A stretch of 64,000 nucleotides of DNA from contig JALPQD010000143.1 of assembly GCA_023101885.1 (NCBI GenBank), positions 3,410,001-3,474,000 of the forward strand, read 5' to 3'. Below, piece by piece: positions 23,923 to 33,765 of this stretch. Position numbers and translations under genes: made by a program. Below the pieces are notes generated by a model, which saw only the letters and a program-made list of their open reading frames with translations, was not told the origin of the DNA and ran no database searches. Position 1 is the first letter of the stretch; the number at the start of each line of letters is the position of its first letter. This DNA is from Typhlomys cinereus (taxonomy: Eukaryota; Chordata; Mammalia; Rodentia; Platacanthomyidae).

Positions 23923-23953
23923 GGGGGGGGGGGCGGGGGGGGGGCGGGGGGGG
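23923..23953 (+). other. G-quadruplex-prone run
   Basis: Eleven G, C, ten G, C, eight G on the plus strand (template side of the L1-B promoter), at the junction of monomers two and three. Confidence 0.7.
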
Positions 23954-24059
23954 TACTCACCAGCTAGGGCGCGGTGTGGACGCCCGGCTGGACCGCGCGC
24001 GAGTCCCGACCGGCGGAGCGGGTTTAGGGTGCAAAAGGGGGGTCCACTCATACAAACTT

Positions 24060-25216
24060 AACAGGTACACTGGTCCCCTCCCTCCCTCTAAACTCCCACC
24101 CTCCCTCCCTCCCCATCCCCCAGTGCCTCCCCCTCCCATCCCTGGAGCATCCTTTAATGTGCATGCCAAACTCTTCTCTGTGTCCTCCTCTTTGATGAGG
24201 TGCAAGGACCCAGGGGCATTTCCCAGAATCCTTTCCTGTGTTCCCCTTAAGCATAGGAACACTACTGTGGCTGTCAATCCCTTGCCTCTCAGGATCCTAG
24301 TGCCTTTAGCAAATGCTAGACTTTGTGGGGGTCAATAGTGTGTTGGATATTGTGCAGGGCATGCAAGGTCCAATTATGATTGCTTCAGTCCTAACTTGTG
24401 TGGAGTATCTTGCATATCATTACTCCTCCCATTCTTGTGCTCTTACAATCTTACCACCCCCTCTTCCGTAAATTTCCCCGAGCTTCAGGATGGGGAGAGA
24501 TTAGGCTGGCCTAGTTTCAGGTGGTTGATATAGAGTCTCTGATGTTCTGGATTATGGTTTTTGATTTTTTTTTCAGTTTTGCTTCTCCTGCAATGCTCTT
24601 CACTCCATCCTGATGGGTATTGTATGTCACCTCCTGGCCAGAGATAAAAACCTGTTAAACTAGAGTCTTTTTATAAGAGTATATTCAAAGTTAGATGTAC
24701 TAAAAGTAGGAAACTGCAGTGAGGGAAGGGTCAATCACCCATTTGCGAAATGGTTACTTTCTATTTGCCAGACTATATGTCCTCCTCTTCTAGTAAGATC
24801 ATACCCCATCAGTTGTAAATGATCAGGAAGGAAAGTCTGTGAACTTAACCAGATGTCTCATTATTTACTTGCAGTCCTTGATGGAGGCCTATTTTCTCTG
24901 CTGTAACATGGTCCCCTCTCTCCTTGTTTCTAGTGTGGCCCTCCTTCCCCATCTCTCCTGTTCATAATCTTTGCAATTACTGTAGGTATTACAGAGAATT
25001 ATCCTTAAGTGTCTCTAAGTGGGTTTGGTACTAGGATCCACCTATTAAGGAGTACATACGGCACTTAATTTTCTGTGTCTGGGATACTTCACTCAATATA
25101 ATTGTTTATAATTCCATCCATTTCCTGGCAAATTCCATTAATTCATCATTTTTGATGGCTAAGTAGTACTCCATTGCGTAGATGTACCACATTTTCCTTA
25201 TCCACTCGTCAACTGT
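24060..25216 (-). mobile_element. L1-D: 5'-truncated LINE-1
   Basis: 3' UTR plus the last codons of ORF2, truncated within the C-terminal region (plus-strand TCCACTCGTCAACTG). Its own 3' terminus lies across the nested element at 17357-17383. It is more diverged from the others than L1-B. Confidence 0.92.
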
Positions 25217-25231
25217 GAAATAACATCTCTT

Positions 25232-25364
25232 AAGACCTCATAAAATAGTCTGGAGACATAGAATTCTTTACAATTATGCATTTTTATTTTCTTAAGAGTC
25301 TAAATATTACTTATTAAATTAAATTATTTATTTAATAAATTATTTATTTATGGTCCCATATATA
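25232..25364. other. AT-rich linker
   Basis: Includes a TTTATTTA/AATAAATT run (25310-25350). No gene. Confidence 0.5.
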
Positions 25365-25440
25365 AGGCTGTGACACTCCATGGTTACCCAGTGTTTGGGT
25401 GCAACAGTTAGGGCTCTGTTTTCCCACAACTGTGATGGTT
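25365..25440 (+). repeat. Unassigned dispersed repeat, copy 1
   Basis: GCTGTGACACTCCATGGTTA ... TTTTCCCACAACTGTGATGG aligns by eye, without large gaps, to 26837-26912 at roughly three quarters identity. Family not recognised. Confidence 0.5.
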
Positions 25441-25564
25441 CCAGAAAGAGATAGAATTAGAGAGAGAGACATACACACATCTCAGAGACTGAACTCAGTT
25501 CCAGAAAGAGAATTAGAGAGAGAGAAAGGGAGAGAGAGAGATACCTCAGAGACTGAACTCGGTT
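25441..25564 (+). repeat. Two-unit tandem duplication (about 62 bp)
   Basis: Both units start CCAGAAAGAG and end CTCAGAGACTGAACTC.GTT, with a GA-rich middle (25441-25500 and 25501-25564). Confidence 0.85.
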
Positions 25565-25694
25565 CATCAGGTTTGTGACCAAGTATCTTACAGATCAAGT
25601 ATCTCACTGACCCAGAATATGCATGTTCTAAAGATGGTGTTAAGCCAAGGCTGAAATCTAGGTTTGGTGCTACAAGGTGCTCTTGTAATGATAA

Positions 25695-26105
25695 GAAAGA
25701 TGTCTTTTCTCAGGCAAGGTAGGCGGCTCAGCAGCTAAAGTCCTGGCTGCACAAGCAAGAAGATGGGAGTTTGGATCCTTAGAAGTTGTGTAAGTTTCAG
25801 GTAGGCATGGAGTCCCTCCTGTAATTCCAGCCTCAGAAGATGGAGATTGGGGAAAACTAAGATTAATTATTTTGGTGAACTCTGAGTTTGATTAAAAGGC
25901 TGTCTCTCAAAGAATAAGGTGGAAGAGCGACTGGGAAGATTCCATACATGAACCTCAGCTTCCACACATGCCCACATACATGTGCCAGTGTATCCTACAC
26001 ACACATACACCCCACATACAAAAACATGCATACCCACATGGATACAACACGCACACACACACGCACGCACGCACACACACGTACACACACACATATACAC
26101 AAAAA
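25695..26105 (+). mobile_element. Old tRNA-derived composite SINE with (CA)n tail
   Basis: GCAAGGTAGGCGGCTCAGCA is a decayed A-box head. GTAGGCATGGAGTCCCTCCT is a B1-like middle. Then GGCTGTCTCTCAAAGAATAA, and a CA-rich tail (25998-26105) with four consecutive (CACG/CGCA) steps. Confidence 0.6.
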
Positions 26106-26629
26106 GAAAAAGGGGCATCTTTTTCAAGCTTTTGAAACACAAATTAAAATGGATTAATCTGCCCTCAATAACGAAATCCTCCTTCACACCATCTTTTGAC
26201 CAGTGTGGGTGGGAATTGTAGGAGATACCTTTCCAGTGTGGGCACCCTTAAAGCATTCAGCCCTGCGACTCTGAATGTGGTCTGCTATTCCTGGACCACA
26301 GCTTCCCTTTTACACTTTCCCCAGGGTTACACTCGTTAGCAACAGGCTGCCTGGGCTGCAACAGAGAAGCGCTCCAAGGATTTTCCCGTGCACCTGCAGA
26401 TGGGCTCTGTTCTTCTCCCAGAGCGGTCAGCTGACACCGTGCAATGAGGACATATCTTTGGAGCCCCAGACCAGATACTTTGTGAGGCATGTGGTCAGAG
26501 CAGATAAAGTCACCATAGTTCCTGCTGTGGAGAACCCTTAGGCTAGACATTCCCCAACTTCTCTATGCTAACAGTCTAGACAGCTTCTTTCTCTTCTTCC
26601 CCCTTGCATGAGGAGACCACGAGTAGCAG
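26106..26629. other. Unique sequence
   Basis: No gene or repeat recognised. The overlapping open frames near 26257-26550 on both strands look like chance. Confidence 0.45.
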
Positions 26630-26755
26630 AAGCAGGATATCATCAGGAGACTAGAATTCTAATCCTGGCTCTGCCTTGTGTAATACAGTGAGCCCAATAG
26701 CTCCTTTTAGGCCACTGTTTGTATCAGTAAATGAAGAAGATGGACATAGGTCCCT
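26630..26755 (+). mobile_element. MIR SINE fragment
   Basis: AGACTAGAATTCTAATCCTGGCTCTGCC is split here as AGACTAGAATTC and TCCTGGCTCTGCC, with CAGTAAATGAAGAAGATGGA at the MIR 3' core position. Confidence 0.55.
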
Positions 26756-26836
26756 CTGTGTTTAATTGGCTGGCTCTCGAGAGCTATGAATGCACAGTAC
26801 CTTGCTTACTGCTCCCACCTGGTCCTCCTTTAGAGG

Positions 26837-26912
26837 CCGTGATACCCCGTGGTTGTCCTGTGGTTGAGTGTAATAGCTATAGGGCTTTGTTTCTCCACAA
26901 CTGTGAGCGCTC
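26837..26912 (+). repeat. Unassigned dispersed repeat, copy 2
   Basis: CCGTGATACCCCGTGGTTGT ... TTTCTCCACAACTGTGAGCG; see 25365-25440. Confidence 0.5.
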
Positions 26913-27188
26913 AGCGGCTTCCTGTTTGCAGCCAGCAAATGCAGCCGAAGATGTGAGAGCACTGTGCTCAGGAAGGAAGTGAGAGCAGCCTGCAGCAGGA
27001 ACTGGGTCAGTTTTGCAGAGGGCGAGCAAAGTTTCCATTTGCCGGATAGAAACACAGGTTTGTATTTTTATCTGTAGCTGGGGGACTGAGTCCATCAACA
27101 AACCTTGTTGGGGACTTCTGAGGGGAACGCCACTCTCTGAAAGATGTCCCACTTTGCTACAGACTTTTGCATAAAGTCTTTCAACATA

Positions 27189-27482
27189 GGGCTGGAGAGG
27201 TAGCTCTGTTGGTACCGTGTTTGCTCCACAAGAATCCGAGTTTGTATCCCCAGCACAGCACACAGAGTCTGGGTGGCAGTACATGCCTGTGAACTCAAGT
27301 GTCAGGAGGGTTACTGGACTCGCTGACCATCCAGTGCAGTCAAGCCAGTGTGCTCCAGGGTCAGTGGGAGATCTTGTCTCAAAAAGTAAGGTGGGCAGCC
27401 ATTGATAAAGACCTCCAATGTGGACCTCTGATCTCTGGATGAGCCTGCACTTGCACGCGTGCACACCCACCCATACCTTTTA
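27189..27482 (+). mobile_element. B4-like SINE
   Basis: tRNA-like head GGGCTGGAGAGGTAGCTCTG with TTTGTATCCCCAGCAC, a B1-like part (GGTGGCAGTACATGCCTGTG, GAGATCTTGTCTCAAAAAGT) and GACCTCTGATCTCTGGATGA with a CA-rich end. This is the tRNA-plus-B1 structure known for rodent B4. Confidence 0.65.
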
Positions 27483-28839
27483 ACACTGATCCATTCAGAA
27501 CTTGTCATTGTTCTTCCTGCGGGGACAGCCATGCTGCTTGAAGTGACTCAATATGTTTAGTGAAGTTTCGTGAAGCCTGTGATCTCACTCACACAGTCGT
27601 AAACCTTGTACTCAAGATGGGGTTTCGGAAGCTACACGGGAGAAGTGAAGCAATAGGTTAAGGAAGTTGTTATAAGAAACAGTGAATGTGCCAATTTCCT
27701 TGTCTGGAAATCCCAGATATGTGGGTTGATTTCTTGAGCACAGACACATCTAAGTGAAATTTGCGACCCGTAGTTCACTCTGCAGAGGGACTCAGTGGAG
27801 GTTCAAATACAAAGTGTGCTTGGTAACTATTTTAAAAAAATGGATTCTTAGAAATGACTGGCATATTTAGGACTTAGCACATGAAGCAGCAGGTGGAGTT
27901 TCGACATATTCAGCAGGGAATAACTTTAAGGACACAGCAGAGAGATTTCTTCCTTATTCCACTACCTTTCTTCCTGACACACTGGAAACATCACAGAATT
28001 TGATGCTCCCTGCTCAAGACAAAATTCAGTCCAAATTGCTCCCGTTAGAGTACTGAGCTTAGATCATCCCTTCAATGAAGCAGGAAGGAGAAATTCCAAT
28101 TTTCTGCCTGAGCTCAGGGCAGCCCGCCTGGAGGGCTGAGGGGCCCGGATGCTGAGCTGGTCCCCGACTTGGATTGGGGAGGGAGGGAGGAATGGCACGG
28201 GCCGATCTGCGGGCTCAGCCCTAGCTGGAAACAGATGCCCTAAAGCAGAACGGAATCCACTCTGAACAGCTCTTGGCTGCCGCCGCAGCTCCCGTGGCCA
28301 CCATCTGCTGTAGTAATGCCCCATCTTTCCTGCCAGCGACACACTCTCTGATTCTCCTGGTAACCTTCCGATGTGAGGAGCGTAGCTGATTTGGGAGACT
28401 GTGGGCTATAAATAATAGCTTTGGCGTCCCACCTCAAGCCAAGACAGAATCTATCCTCTCTAGGAAAGGCAGAAGTAGGTTGTTACCCTCATCTGCCTCC
28501 CTCTCCTCCTGTCTCCGTCTTGTCATTTGTCTCTTTCCAATATCCTTCTCCTTTGCCAGCACCTGGCATTCTCTTGGCACGGCAGTTGCATCTGAAGAGA
28601 AGCCTGGAGCTATGTGCTTCTACCTCCCCACGGAGTGGAAACTGCAGTTTGAAAAAAAGCTGCAGGAAGAAGTCATGTGCTTATTTCAGAAGGGTGGAAA
28701 TCTTGGCAGGCTCTGAGTCCTGCTTGCTGCCGAGAAACTTTTCAATGAGGTGGTCTCCAGAGTGGAGTCCTTCACACATCAGACCACCTAGGGCATTTGT
28801 TACACATGCATGAGTGGAATGGCACCAACACCAATTAAT
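27483..28839. other. Unique sequence
   Basis: No coding gene recognised. 28080-28300 is moderately GC-rich and 28405-28420 holds TATAAATAATAG, but no CpG island or splice pattern supports a promoter. Open frames (for example 28421-28813) show no family motif. Confidence 0.4.
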
Positions 28840-28925
28840 TTCTAGTCCTGCCCCAAACCCTTTGTCCCTTAAGTTGTCTGGACCCTGTATTTATTCAGCA
28901 ATGGGAAGATGAAACTAACACAGCT
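28840..28925 (+). mobile_element. 3' end of a MaLR-like LTR (tentative)
   Basis: TTTGTCCCTTAAGTTGTCTG ... ATGAAACTAACACAG matches the right ends of the repeats at 35640-36045 and 29765-30075. Confidence 0.4.
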
Positions 28926-28929
28926 GCAT

Positions 28930-28985
28930 GTAGAATAGGTCTAGATGCCATCAACAGATGGATCAAGAAAATGTGATAGATGATT
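28930..28985 (+). mobile_element. Old L1 ORF2 fragment
   Basis: AGATGCCATCAACAGATGGA TCAAGAAAATGTGATAG-type wording is the classic L1 C-terminal coding segment, diverged. Confidence 0.45.
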
Positions 28986-29116
28986 GATAGAGAGAGAAAC
29001 TGAATAACAGCATCTAAGAACTGGGACCGTTGGCTTATAACAGCTGTGCCCCGGACATGCTCTTTGGATGCTTTCCTATACTTCCAGTTAACTTTTGTTT
29101 TAAAAATAGAGCTCAG

Positions 29117-29402
29117 GGGCTGGAGAAGTGGCTCAGGGGTTAAGCCTCTGCCTTGTAGGCGGAAAGTCCTGAGTTGGGATCCTAGATCCCACGTATATAG
29201 GCCGGGTGGAAGTGGGGGCGTTTCTGGTCCTGGTAGGGTGGAGCCTGTGAATCCCGGGAGGAGTAAACAAGGAGGAGGTGGAGGCATCCATCGTGGTTCC
29301 CGAATTCGCCCGTGGTTCTACACACATACACACACATACATACGTACACATACATGCACACACATACACACACACACACACATGCACAATTGAACAAATA
29401 AA
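29117..29402 (+). mobile_element. Young tRNA-derived SINE (B2-superfamily/DIP-like)
   Basis: Same subfamily as 504-763. A perfect 15-bp TSD AAAAATAGAGCTCAG flanks it (29102-29116, 29403-29417). It has a CA-rich stretch and an A-rich end. Confidence 0.92.
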
Positions 29403-29439
29403 AAAAATAGAGCTCAGAACTTTAGGACATTGGTTGTAT

Positions 29440-29600
29440 TCATGGCTACCACCACAGATTGCCGTAGTCTGAGTGGTATAAGGAAAATAAGATTTATTTT
29501 CTTGCAGTTCTGGTTTAGCCTCTAAGATCAAGGTGGCGTCTGATCTCTTTCCTGGCTGGGAATTTCTTCTAGGCTTGCAGTGAGAATCAGAGTGAGAGAG
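29440..29600 (-). mobile_element. MST/THE-type MaLR LTR fragment (tentative)
   Basis: AGATTTATTTTCTTGCAGTT CTGGTTTAGCCTCTAAGATC-type order follows the antisense right half of MST-like LTRs. Confidence 0.45.
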
Positions 29601-29689
29601 CAAGAATATGAGAAAGAGAAACAAGAAGAATGTCATCGGTCTTTTTTTCTTTTGGTACAAGGATACTTGATGGTTGATTTTCTAAAAGT

Positions 29690-29764
29690 GTATTGTGTTT
29701 TAGTTTTACAAGCATATTGAGTCCCAGTCGCTGCTTCCCTCCATTCCCCCTTCTTCCCAGGATG
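29690..29764 (-). mobile_element. Old L1 3' end fragment (tentative)
   Basis: TTTTAGTTTTACAAGCATAT followed by C/T-rich CCCTCCATTCCCCCTTC resembles the antisense L1 3' terminus. Compare 47440-47560. Confidence 0.35.
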
Positions 29765-30075
29765 GTTGATTTTTATTGTCAACCAGGTGGGCTGGTTTGG
29801 GAATGTCCTCTGGGTGTGTTGTGTCCAGAGGGGTTTACAGGACAGCCTACCACCCACTCTGAAGGCAGGCAGGAACATTCCCTGGGCCGGGGTCTCTGAC
29901 TGAATAAAAGGGGAAACTGAGCTGAGCAGTTGTGGCCAGCTTCCTCACTGTCCTGCTGCCAGCGTTTTCCACCATGATGAGCCATACCCTCAGATTGTGA
30001 GCGGAACAAAACCCTTCCTCCCTTAAGTTCCTTTGGTAGGGTATTTTATCAGGGCAGTGAGAAAAGTAAATAATA
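29765..30075 (+). mobile_element. Rodent LTR-like repeat (MaLR-related, tentative)
   Basis: TTTTTATTGTCAACCAGGTG at the left, CCATGATGAGCCATACCCTC and CCTTCCTCCCTTAAGTTCCT toward the right, ending AGGGCAGTGAGAAAAGTAAA. This is the order of a common rodent LTR-like repeat. Confidence 0.5.
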
Positions 30076-31294
30076 GAAGCATTAATCCTGTCACAAGGAC
30101 TCCACCCACATGTCTTCTGAACCTTTCTAAAACCTTTCAAATACCTTTACACTGGTGGTTGGTCTTCTGACATGTAATTTGGGGGTAGAATGTGCAAGCA
30201 CGTAGTTCGTAGCACTGGGAAAATCATGTAAGTTCTCTATACCTTGATTTTGAGAGAGATACAGACAAGAACAACATCTCCTGGGTGGCTTTACAGACTG
30301 AATGAGTGGACTATGCATAGAGCGGAAACTTGAAGACTCAGCTGCTTGTAGCTCTTCTGCTTCCTTGTTTTCTTACTAAGCATTCCTCTGTACAATAGTG
30401 TGTTAGCTGTAGTGTTATAGAGACGTAAAATTCAGAGCTAAGAGGATCCTAGAAAGATTTTCCCACAACAGACTGAAAGTGCGCCCTCCTCTAGAAAAAA
30501 AGAAAGTTTTACAGTATTCTTTTGGCTGCACAGGGTTGAGAACCTGAGCTCTGACGTTCACTTTTTGTTCTTTCAACAACCTCATTGTGACTTAAGTTGT
30601 AGTTGTTATTCTAGTTATAAAATCTGCCACCCCAGACTTTTCCTTTGGCAAAGGAAACACACTTTTGACGATAAATTAATAATGAGACTATTTGTCTCTC
30701 AGATCAAAGTTGGGTATGTAGATATTCAGGGGGTCAGAAGATCAAATTGGCAACATTTACATCCAAATTGGCCCAAATAATGCAAGTGCTTGTAGGTCAG
30801 ATAAATGTATCACACAGTCCTAGATTGTCTATATAGATACAGTTCATCCTCGATATCCTACATTTCACTTACGGTCAACAGGACATTTGACTTTATCAGC
30901 ATTAGGAAGAGTGAGGAAGAAAGGGTATTTATACTGCGAAAAGTGAGGGCTGTAGGAAAGTGGGATTGTAGGAGAGCAGTAGGCAGGGTGGCCAGGGTGG
31001 CTCCGCCCATTCATACTCTCCCTGGGAAGGTGCAGTGACTCTCAGCAGGCATGTTCCTGCCATGCAGATGAAGACTGAGAGCCACTGAGTTCTGATGTGC
31101 AGCTAGAAACTAGAAAGCAGCGCTCTGCTTTGCCTCCATAGATCCAGGCTCTCCCATAACCACAGGAGACGGGTATGGGGAATCTCTGGGGACCTAAAGG
31201 CACAGAGTAGGCTTTTTGTTTATTTATTAAATCTACAAGAGAGCACTTGAAAACTGATTTTTTTTTTCTGAAAAGTATCAGACCTGGACCAGTG
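30076..31294. other. Unique sequence
   Basis: No gene or repeat recognised. Confidence 0.45.
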
Positions 31295-31680
31295 GGTTTC
31301 AACTGTCAACTTGACACGTAGAACACTCCAGACACACCTCATTGGGAATTTTAGTAACTAGTAACAGCAGACCACTGGATAGAACTGCAACAGATTGTCT
31401 TCATTGCATAACTGATTAAGTGGGCCCATTCCCTGGGTCAGTTCAATAAAGATAGACAGAACTAGTTGGAACTTGTCGGACTGGCAATCCAGAAAGCAGC
31501 ATTATCCTTGTCCTTCTGCTTTTAGTGTGGATACGGTGTGGCCAGTTTCCCTAAGCTGTTCAGGTAATTTTCCTGCTCTGCTGAACCTCAACCTGAAATC
31601 ATAAGCTGGAATAAGCCCCTTGTTGCCCTCCATTATTTGGGTCGTATATATATTACAGTATTGGAACTGGGAGGCTAAGA
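31295..31680 (+). mobile_element. LTR-like repeat of the TCAACTTGACA group, copy 1
   Basis: CAACTGTCAACTTGACACGT ... GTGTGGCCAGTTTCCC ... CATAAGCTGGAATAAGCCCC. Related copies lie at 33225, 35640 and 61725 (plus) and 46760 (minus). Family name uncertain. Confidence 0.5.
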
Positions 31681-32258
31681 CAATTTGTACCAGGGGAAAA
31701 GGGTCATTGCTGGAAGTTGATCATGTTGGACTGTTTTGTTTGAGGAAGTGTGGAGAAAACTGAAACTTTGGAAGCAGAGTTTAATGGGCTGTTTTGAGGA
31801 TAGTAATGATAGTAATTCTGAGAGAGATGCTGACTGAGTTGTCCTAGCTCATGAGGATTTATGGGGGAATAAAGACTCTGGTGAAATTGGATTTAAAGAA
31901 TGGACTGATTTGTTTGATGGAGGTGAGCTGTACTAGCAAGCTTGAAGTTTCAGAAAAGGATAGTATAGAAAGCACAGCAGCTGCATCTCTATGGGAAGTT
32001 AATGTTTTTGAAGACATGTAGCATTTCTCACTGGGACAGTAGGAGAAATGTCTTCATGGTAGAACCCCAACCTGCGGAGGCTGCATTTTGTGAAAGTCTA
32101 GACTCATTTAAGAAAGTCTAAGCTGAAGTGCTTTCCTGCCCTTCAAAAGCAACTACCTAGGAAAGCACTTTTCCAGGGTCAGCACCTGGAAATTCATACA
32201 GCTGGGACCTGAGTGGGTCAGACTGTATCTCTCCTTCATGGCAGAACTTGATAGCATC

Positions 32259-32532
32259 GGGACTGGAGAGATGGCTCAAGGATTTAGCCTCTGCCTCACA
32301 AGCAGAAGGTCCTGAGTTTGGATCCCAGGTCCCATGTAAAAATTTCAGGTGGAAATGGCAATGGCCTGCACTCCTGTCCTTGGAAGGCAGAGCCTGGAAA
32401 ATCCCAGAGCAAAGGCAAAAGGAGGTAGAGAAATGCAGGATGACTTCCAAAGTCACCCTTGGGCTTCCATAGGCACACAGAGTACCCTCTGAAACAGGCA
32501 GACAGACAGATACACACCCACACACCCACATA

Positions 32533-32623
<91 letters not shown>
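32259..32623 (+). mobile_element. Older-subfamily tRNA-derived SINE with (CA)n(GA)n tail
   Basis: Head GGGACTGGAGAGATGGCTCA, body with TAAAAATTTCAGGTGGAAAT and CAGAGCCTGGAAAATCCCAG, then a tail of CA repeats (32510-32549) and about 70 bp of GA (32550-32620). The TSD is TGATAGCATC (32249-32258) versus TGACAGCATC (32624-32633), one mismatch. Confidence 0.85.
32510..32620. repeat. (CA)n(GA)n microsatellite in SINE tail
   Basis: Pure GA tract of about 35 units after a CA tract. Confidence 0.95.
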
Positions 32624-33224
32624 TGACAGCATCATCCAGACCATGCTGGTTTTGATGCAAGATTGAGAAGGTCACAGAAAGTGCCTAAGGCCTGGCACCA
32701 CATGGCAGTATTTGAATGCTTGTAAAGAAGGGTGCACTGAGAGCTCAGCATATCATAGATACCAGAACCTTGGGACCTGTGCTGAGGGCCTAGAGCATGG
32801 ATTAGAATCACCCCAGAGAAAAGCTGTGTGTGCTCTGCACAGCAGAGCTGGAGTGATGGACTTGTTCAGCATTTTGGATCCAACTTGATGTCTTGACAAC
32901 ATGATTTCTTGTGATTTCTGAGCCACCACACTTGGTGTTTGCTTTGCTAGATTTTGTTCTTAATGTTGACTTGACTTTTAGTCTTAATTTTGATTCTCTA
33001 TATCTTTGCACATATTTATGTGTTTTTGATCTTATAAGAGACTTGGAATTTTAAAGTGTTAGAGTGGACACTGGCAGACTGGAAAGCAGCACTTTCTATT
33101 TCCATTAACGACTATGGACATTTTAAAGATGGACTATGGGAATTTCACGAGCTGCATTTTATATGATAAGACAAAATATAACACTACCGGGGAAAAAGGT
33201 ACAAGGTTATGGTTCAAAAGCATG

Positions 33225-33765
<541 letters not shown>

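Larger units (their letters stand above)
17384..24042 (-). mobile_element. L1-B: young full-length LINE-1 (6.66 kb)
   Basis: Complete order on the minus strand: 5' UTR monomers (24042-23328), intact ORF1 (23327-22257), 50-bp spacer, ORF2 (22206-18383, two frameshifts), 3' UTR with G-rich tract, and a short A tail (T-run at 17384-17393). The inner TSD is perfect over 17 bp. Of the five L1s it has the best-preserved coding capacity. Confidence 0.95.
23328..24042 (-). promoter_or_regulatory. L1-B 5' UTR: tandem promoter monomers
   Basis: Three tandem units bounded by GGTCCTGGTGGGC (plus strand) at 23378, 23638 and 23903: one of 260 bp, one of 265 bp and one partial of 140 bp ending at the element's 5' end. 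A TATTTAA box (TTAAATA in the sense strand) lies at 23512-23518 and 23779-23785, about 28 bp before the C-run of the next unit. The element itself begins at that C-run. Splice-donor matches lie in each unit: CTAG|GTAAGT (intron start 23409) and CTG|GTGAGT (23676, 23960). Confidence 0.85.
17342..25231 (-). mobile_element. Nested L1 block: L1-B inserted in truncated L1-D
   Basis: The outer direct repeat GAAACAACATCTCTT (17342-17356) and GAAATAACATCTCTT (25217-25231; one mismatch) is the TSD of L1-D. The inner perfect 17-bp repeat TCCACTCATACAAACTT (17367-17383 and 24043-24059) is L1-D's own 3' end, duplicated when L1-B integrated. The insertion order is therefore unambiguous: L1-D first, L1-B later. 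Confidence 0.95.
31681..33224 (+). other. Sequence between two like-oriented LTR-like repeats
   Basis: Bounded by copies of the TCAACTTGACA group on both sides and interrupted by a SINE (32259-32623). No retroviral gag, pol or env frame is visible. It could be the decayed internal part of a non-coding MaLR-like element (31295-33765) or unrelated unique DNA. Confidence 0.3.

Noticed and set aside
23376..24338. 320-codon plus-strand open frame across the L1-B 5' UTR
   Set aside because: It lies antisense to GC-rich tandem monomers, begins at GTG, is low-complexity G/R/P-rich and runs across the inner TSD into L1-D. It is compositional openness, not a gene.
25867..26221. Cysteine- and histidine-rich short frames
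   Set aside because: They are translations of a CA/TG tract in a SINE tail.
28405..28440. TATAAATAATAG as a host promoter
   Set aside because: A single AT-rich word without a CpG island, initiator or downstream exon.
28421..28813. 130-codon frame with serine-rich peptide
   Set aside because: No family motif, no conserved start context, and an overlapping frame on the same strand is equally open.
32157..32675. 172-codon minus-strand frame rich in LS repeats, and similar frames at 33270-33581, 33414-33668, 37090-37503
   Set aside because: They are translations of GA/CA microsatellites and SINE bodies.
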